A model generated the notes under the pieces. It was given only the letters and a program-made list of their open reading frames with translations. It made no database searches and was not told the DNA's origin. 9,362 nt of DNA, from positions 1-9,362 of the forward strand of contig CAMFHW010000133.1 of the NCBI GenBank assembly GCA_945952175.1, read 5' to 3'. The stretch's first letter is position 1. Every line of letters starts with the position of its first letter. Shown one piece after another: positions 6,050 to 9,362 of the stretch. The stretch is from an uncultured Phenylobacterium sp. (lineage in GTDB: Bacteria > Pseudomonadota > Alphaproteobacteria > Caulobacterales > Caulobacteraceae). A program made the position numbers and the translations under genes.

Positions 6050-6346
6050 ATGTTCTATACCTACATCCTGGCCAGCGGCCGCAACGGCACGCTTTATGTC
6101 GGCTCCACCGATGACCTGCGCCGCAGGACCTACCGCCACAAGACCAAGCAGGAAAAGGGCTTCACGGCTCGATACGGTGTCGATCAATTGGTCTGGTTCC
6201 AGAGCTTCGAGAGCCGTTCGAACGCCTTTCGACGGGAGCGTCGCATTAAGGAATGGCGGCGGTCCTGGAAAATTCTACTGATCGAGTCTGAGAACCCAAC
6301 CTGGCGGGACCTCTACGACGACCTCAATAATCTCCTGACGTTGTAA
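6050..6346 (+). CDS. Small GIY-YIG endonuclease (UPF0213/YhbQ-like)
   Basis: A single-domain nuclease of 98 residues, the usual family length. The first GIY-YIG half is YTYIL (3-7), the second is LYVGST (15-20), followed by the arginine-rich helix DDLRRRTYRH with Arg24 and His30. The catalytic metal-binding glutamate is probably Glu63 in FRRERRIKEWRR, and WKILLIE follows as in relatives. Family members are thought to cut DNA, but the natural substrate is unknown. There is no good ribosome binding site. A LexA box ends one base before the ATG, pointing to DNA-damage control. By hand count the gene is about 57% GC, clearly below its neighbours, which suggests transfer. It is bracketed by the inverted repeats D and E and stands apart from the PTS operon in function. 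Confidence 0.9.
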   Translation: MFYTYILASGRNGTLYVGSTDDLRRRTYRHKTKQEKGFTARYGVDQLVWFQSFESRSNAFRRERRIKEWRRSWKILLIESENPTWRDLYDDLNNLLTL

Positions 6347-6358
6347 GCCCAGCCATAC

Positions 6359-6391
6359 GATCTGGGTCCCGGCATTCGCCGGGATGAGCGG
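6359..6391 (-). repeat. Palindromic intergenic repeat, copy E (right arm of a 33-bp inverted repeat)
   Basis: Perfect inverted copy of 5941-5973. The core palindrome lies at 6368-6383. It sits 12 bases after the GIY-YIG stop and 20 bases from the stop of the convergent ABC permease gene. Confidence 0.9.
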
Positions 6392-6411
6392 GAGGGGCGG
6401 ATCGCGAAGCC

Positions 6412-7169
6412 TCAGGTCTTCAGCTTGTACCCCGTGCGGAAGATCCACGAGATCGCCCCCAGGCACAGCACCATGAAGCCGAACGTGGCCGCCAGGCTGA
6501 CCCCCACCTTCACGTCCGACACCCCGTAGAAGGCCCAGCGGAAGCCGCTGACCAGATAGACCACCGGGTTGAACAGCGCGATCTTCTGCCAGACCCCCGG
6601 CAGCATCGAGATCGAGTAGAAACTGCCGCCCAGGAAGGTCAGCGGCGTCACGATCATCATCGGCACGATCTGCAGCTTCTCCCAGCCGTCGGCCCACACC
6701 CCGATCACGAAGCCGAACAGCGAGAAGGTCACCGAGGTCAGGATCAGGAACGAGATCATCACCAGCGGGTGGATCACCGAGAACGGCACGAACAGCCGCG
6801 CGGTGGCCATGATGATCAGGCCCAGGATCACGCTCTTGGTGGCCGCGGCGCCCACATAGCCGACCACGATCTCCAGGGCCGAGATGGGCGCCGAGAGCAC
6901 CTCGTAGATCGTGCCGGAGAACTTCGGCATGTAGATCCCGAAACTGGCGTTGGAGATGCTCTCGGTCAGGATCGACAGCATGATCAGGCCCGGCACGATG
7001 AAGGCGCCGTAGGTCACCCCGTCGATCTTCGCCATCCGCGCGCCGATCGCGGCGCCGAAGACGATGAAATAGAGCGAGGTCGAGATCACCGGCGAGGCGA
7101 TCGACTGCAGCAGGGTCCGCCAGGTGCGGGCGAGCTCGAAGACGTAGATGGCGCGGATCGCATGGATGT

Positions 7170-7173
<4 letters not shown>
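6412..7173 (-). CDS. ABC-2 type transporter permease (YadH-like)
   Basis: Inner-membrane half of an ABC exporter. The 253 residues give about six membrane segments (near 26-46, 56-78, 101-124, 132-158, 168-185, 224-244). The ABC-2 family region FLGGSFYSISMLPG and the following NPVVYLVSGFRW resemble Escherichia coli YadH and drug or polysaccharide exporters such as DrrB and NodJ. The start is a GTG at 7171-7173 that overlaps the TGA of the ATPase gene by four bases (GTGA). A GAGGAG ribosome binding site precedes it, inside the ATPase gene. A longer open frame in the same register runs back to 8124, but that part is the ATPase gene read in the wrong frame. The exported substrate cannot be told from the sequence. 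Confidence 0.9.
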
Positions 7174-8096
<923 letters not shown>

Positions 8097-8208
8097 GCGG
8101 GCCTCCCTGCGGCGCCTCCGCCACATAGGCGGCCCCACCAGCTCAAACTACCCCCCAGGACGCATCAAGGCTCGCGCTGCCGACATCTGCCGCCATGCCG
8201 ACGCCCCG

Positions 8209-8229
8209 CTTGACCGCCGCCGCGTCAAG
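8209..8229. promoter_or_regulatory. Inverted repeat CTTGAC-N9-GTCAAG, operator or -35 pair
   Basis: CTTGAC (8209-8214) and GTCAAG (8224-8229) are perfect inverted copies nine bases apart, in the region between the divergent ABC ATPase and dehydrogenase genes. Each arm contains TTGAC facing outward on its own strand, so it could be a pair of -35 elements or an operator for a dimeric regulator. I saw no convincing -10 at the right distance for either gene. Confidence 0.35.
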
Positions 8230-8265
8230 GGCGTCCCCTGACCGAAACAAGGGGGAGGCGAGGCG

Positions 8266-9300
8266 ATGAAGGCGCTGCTGTATCAGGGCGAACGGGACAT
8301 CCGCTACGAGAGCTTCCCCGATCCCACGCCCGCCTCGCCGCTCGACGCCATCGTCAGGATGGACCGCTGCGGCATCTGCGGCTCCGACCTGCACATCTAT
8401 CACGGCCAGGGTTTCTCGCCGGACATCGGCTTCTGCGTCGGCCACGAGGCGGTGGGCGAGGTGGTCGAGGTCGGCTCCGGCGTGCGTCGCCTGAAGCCGG
8501 GCGACCGGGTCATGCTGTCGGCCGCGGTCGGCTGCGGCAATTGCGTGAACTGCCTCGCCGGCGAGGTGAACCTCTGCCTGACCGGCGGCGCCGGCTGCTA
8601 TGGCCTGTCCCACCGGTTGGAAGGCTGCCAGGCCGAGGCGATCCGCGTGCCGGCCGCCGACTTCAATGCCGCCCTGATCCCCGAGGGCCTCACCGCCGAC
8701 CAGGCCCTGCTCCTCACCGACAACCTGCCGACCGCCTGGTACGGCCTGCGAAACGCCGAAGTCGGGCCCGGCAAGACGGTCGTCGTGGTCGGCTGCGGCC
8801 CGATCGGCCTGATGGCGGTCGAGGGCGCCTTCGTGCTCGGCGCGGCGCGGGTCTTCGCCGTCGACCTGGTGGCCGAGCGCCGCGCGCTCGCCGAGAGCCT
8901 AGGGGCGACCGCCTTCGGGTCCGACGCCGTCGAACGGATCGCCGAGGCCACCTCCGGCCGCATGGCCGACTGCGCCGTCGAGGCGGTGGGCGCCGACGCC
9001 ACCATCCAGCTCGCCATGCGCTGCGTGGGCAAGATGGGCGTGGTCTCGGTGATCGGGGTCAATCAGAGCCGCGCCTTCGACTTCCCGATGGGCGTGGCCT
9101 TCATCAAGAACCTGACCTTCCGGATCGGCACCTGCTCGGTGCCGAAGTGGTGGCCGGAACTGGTGCCGCTGATCCAGGGCGGGCGGCTGAAGCCCGAGCG
9201 CTACATCAGCCACCGCATGCCGCTCAGCGAGGGGGCGGAGGCCTACCGCCTGTTCGACGCCCGCGAGGCCGGCGCGCTCAAGATGGTGCTGACCGGCTAG
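8266..9300 (+). CDS. Zinc-dependent medium-chain alcohol dehydrogenase
   Basis: Oxidoreductase of the zinc-containing MDR superfamily, 344 residues, interconverting an alcohol and a carbonyl with NAD(P). The catalytic zinc ligands are probably Cys35 (in CGICGSD) and His60-Glu61 (in GHEAVGEV). The structural zinc is held by Cys90, Cys93, Cys96 and Cys104 with the normal spacing. The Rossmann motif is GCGPIG (175-180), and Asp199 at the end of the second strand favours NAD over NADP. A GGAGG ribosome binding site seven bases before the ATG fixes the start. The gene is divergent from the ABC exporter and appears to stand alone. The substrate cannot be deduced. Relatives include threonine and sorbitol dehydrogenases and general alcohol dehydrogenases. 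Confidence 0.93.
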   Translation: MKALLYQGERDIRYESFPDPTPASPLDAIVRMDRCGICGSDLHIYHGQGFSPDIGFCVGHEAVGEVVEVGSGVRRLKPGDRVMLSAAVGCGNCVNCLAGEVNLCLTGGAGCYGLSHRLEGCQAEAIRVPAADFNAALIPEGLTADQALLLTDNLPTAWYGLRNAEVGPGKTVVVVGCGPIGLMAVEGAFVLGAARVFAVDLVAERRALAESLGATAFGSDAVERIAEATSGRMADCAVEAVGADATIQLAMRCVGKMGVVSVIGVNQSRAFDFPMGVAFIKNLTFRIGTCSVPKWWPELVPLIQGGRLKPERYISHRMPLSEGAEAYRLFDAREAGALKMVLTG

Positions 9301-9362
9301 TCAGTAAGGGGCGCAAACCCCACCTGATCGCCTACAACATCGAGGTCAGGACGCGGTCCGGC

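Noticed and set aside
6030..6281. Alternative frame starting at the ATG at 6030, overlapping the nuclease gene
   Set aside because: The product has no family resemblance and its start lies within the LexA box and promoter region. The 6050 frame has full GIY-YIG motifs.
8163..8265. A defined promoter for the dehydrogenase or exporter
   Set aside because: TTGAC elements are present, but I found no -10 match at an acceptable distance on either strand.
9301..9362. Start or end of a further gene at the right edge
   Set aside because: A minus-strand reading ending in TAG at 9332-9334 has G/C-ending codons but is only ten codons long, and two other readings are also open. There is too little sequence to choose.

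Overview
The window is very GC-rich with strongly G/C-ending codons. It carries the alphaproteobacterial set chvI-chvG-hprK-EIIA(Man)-ptsH, with the short HprK typical of that class. Promoter-like motifs (a LexA direct repeat GAAC-N7-GAAC, a near-CtrA site, Caulobacter-type -35/-10 spacing) and overall style suggest a member of the Caulobacterales such as Phenylobacterium or Caulobacter. The genus is an inference.

Layout: (1) 2-271 is the C-terminal end of an unidentified plus-strand gene rich in Ala, Pro and Ser. (2) 313-2034 (minus) encodes a large unidentified soluble protein, divergent from chvI. (3) 2223-5919 (plus) holds the ChvI response regulator, the ChvG sensor kinase, HPr kinase, PTS EIIA of the mannose family and HPr. 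The genes are tightly spaced or overlapping except for a 255-base gap between chvG and hprK that is full of repeats. (4) 5941-6391 is a small module: a 98-residue GIY-YIG endonuclease gene, lower in GC than its surroundings, preceded by a good LexA box and bracketed by a perfect 33-bp inverted repeat. (5) 6412-8096 (minus) is a two-gene ABC-2 exporter (ATPase and permease, YadG/YadH type). (6) 8266-9300 (plus) is a zinc-dependent medium-chain alcohol dehydrogenase, divergent from the exporter. The last 62 bases are unresolved.

How the genes fit together: ChvG/ChvI is an envelope and acid stress two-component system. HprK would phosphorylate Ser47 of HPr, while His16 of HPr and His9 of EIIA form a phosphorelay. 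No sugar permease (EIIC) is present, so this looks like a regulatory PTS. The exporter and the dehydrogenase have no evident link to it.

The most interesting part is the repeat structure. One palindromic element (core CCCGGCGAATGCCGGG) occurs five times, only between genes. Four copies form two inverted pairs. One pair brackets a 17-bp-unit hairpin inserted between chvG and hprK, and its right end runs into the hprK ribosome binding site. The other pair brackets the SOS-type GIY-YIG nuclease gene. A palindromic repeat family linked to a DNA-damage-controlled single-domain nuclease is the best candidate here for an undescribed system.
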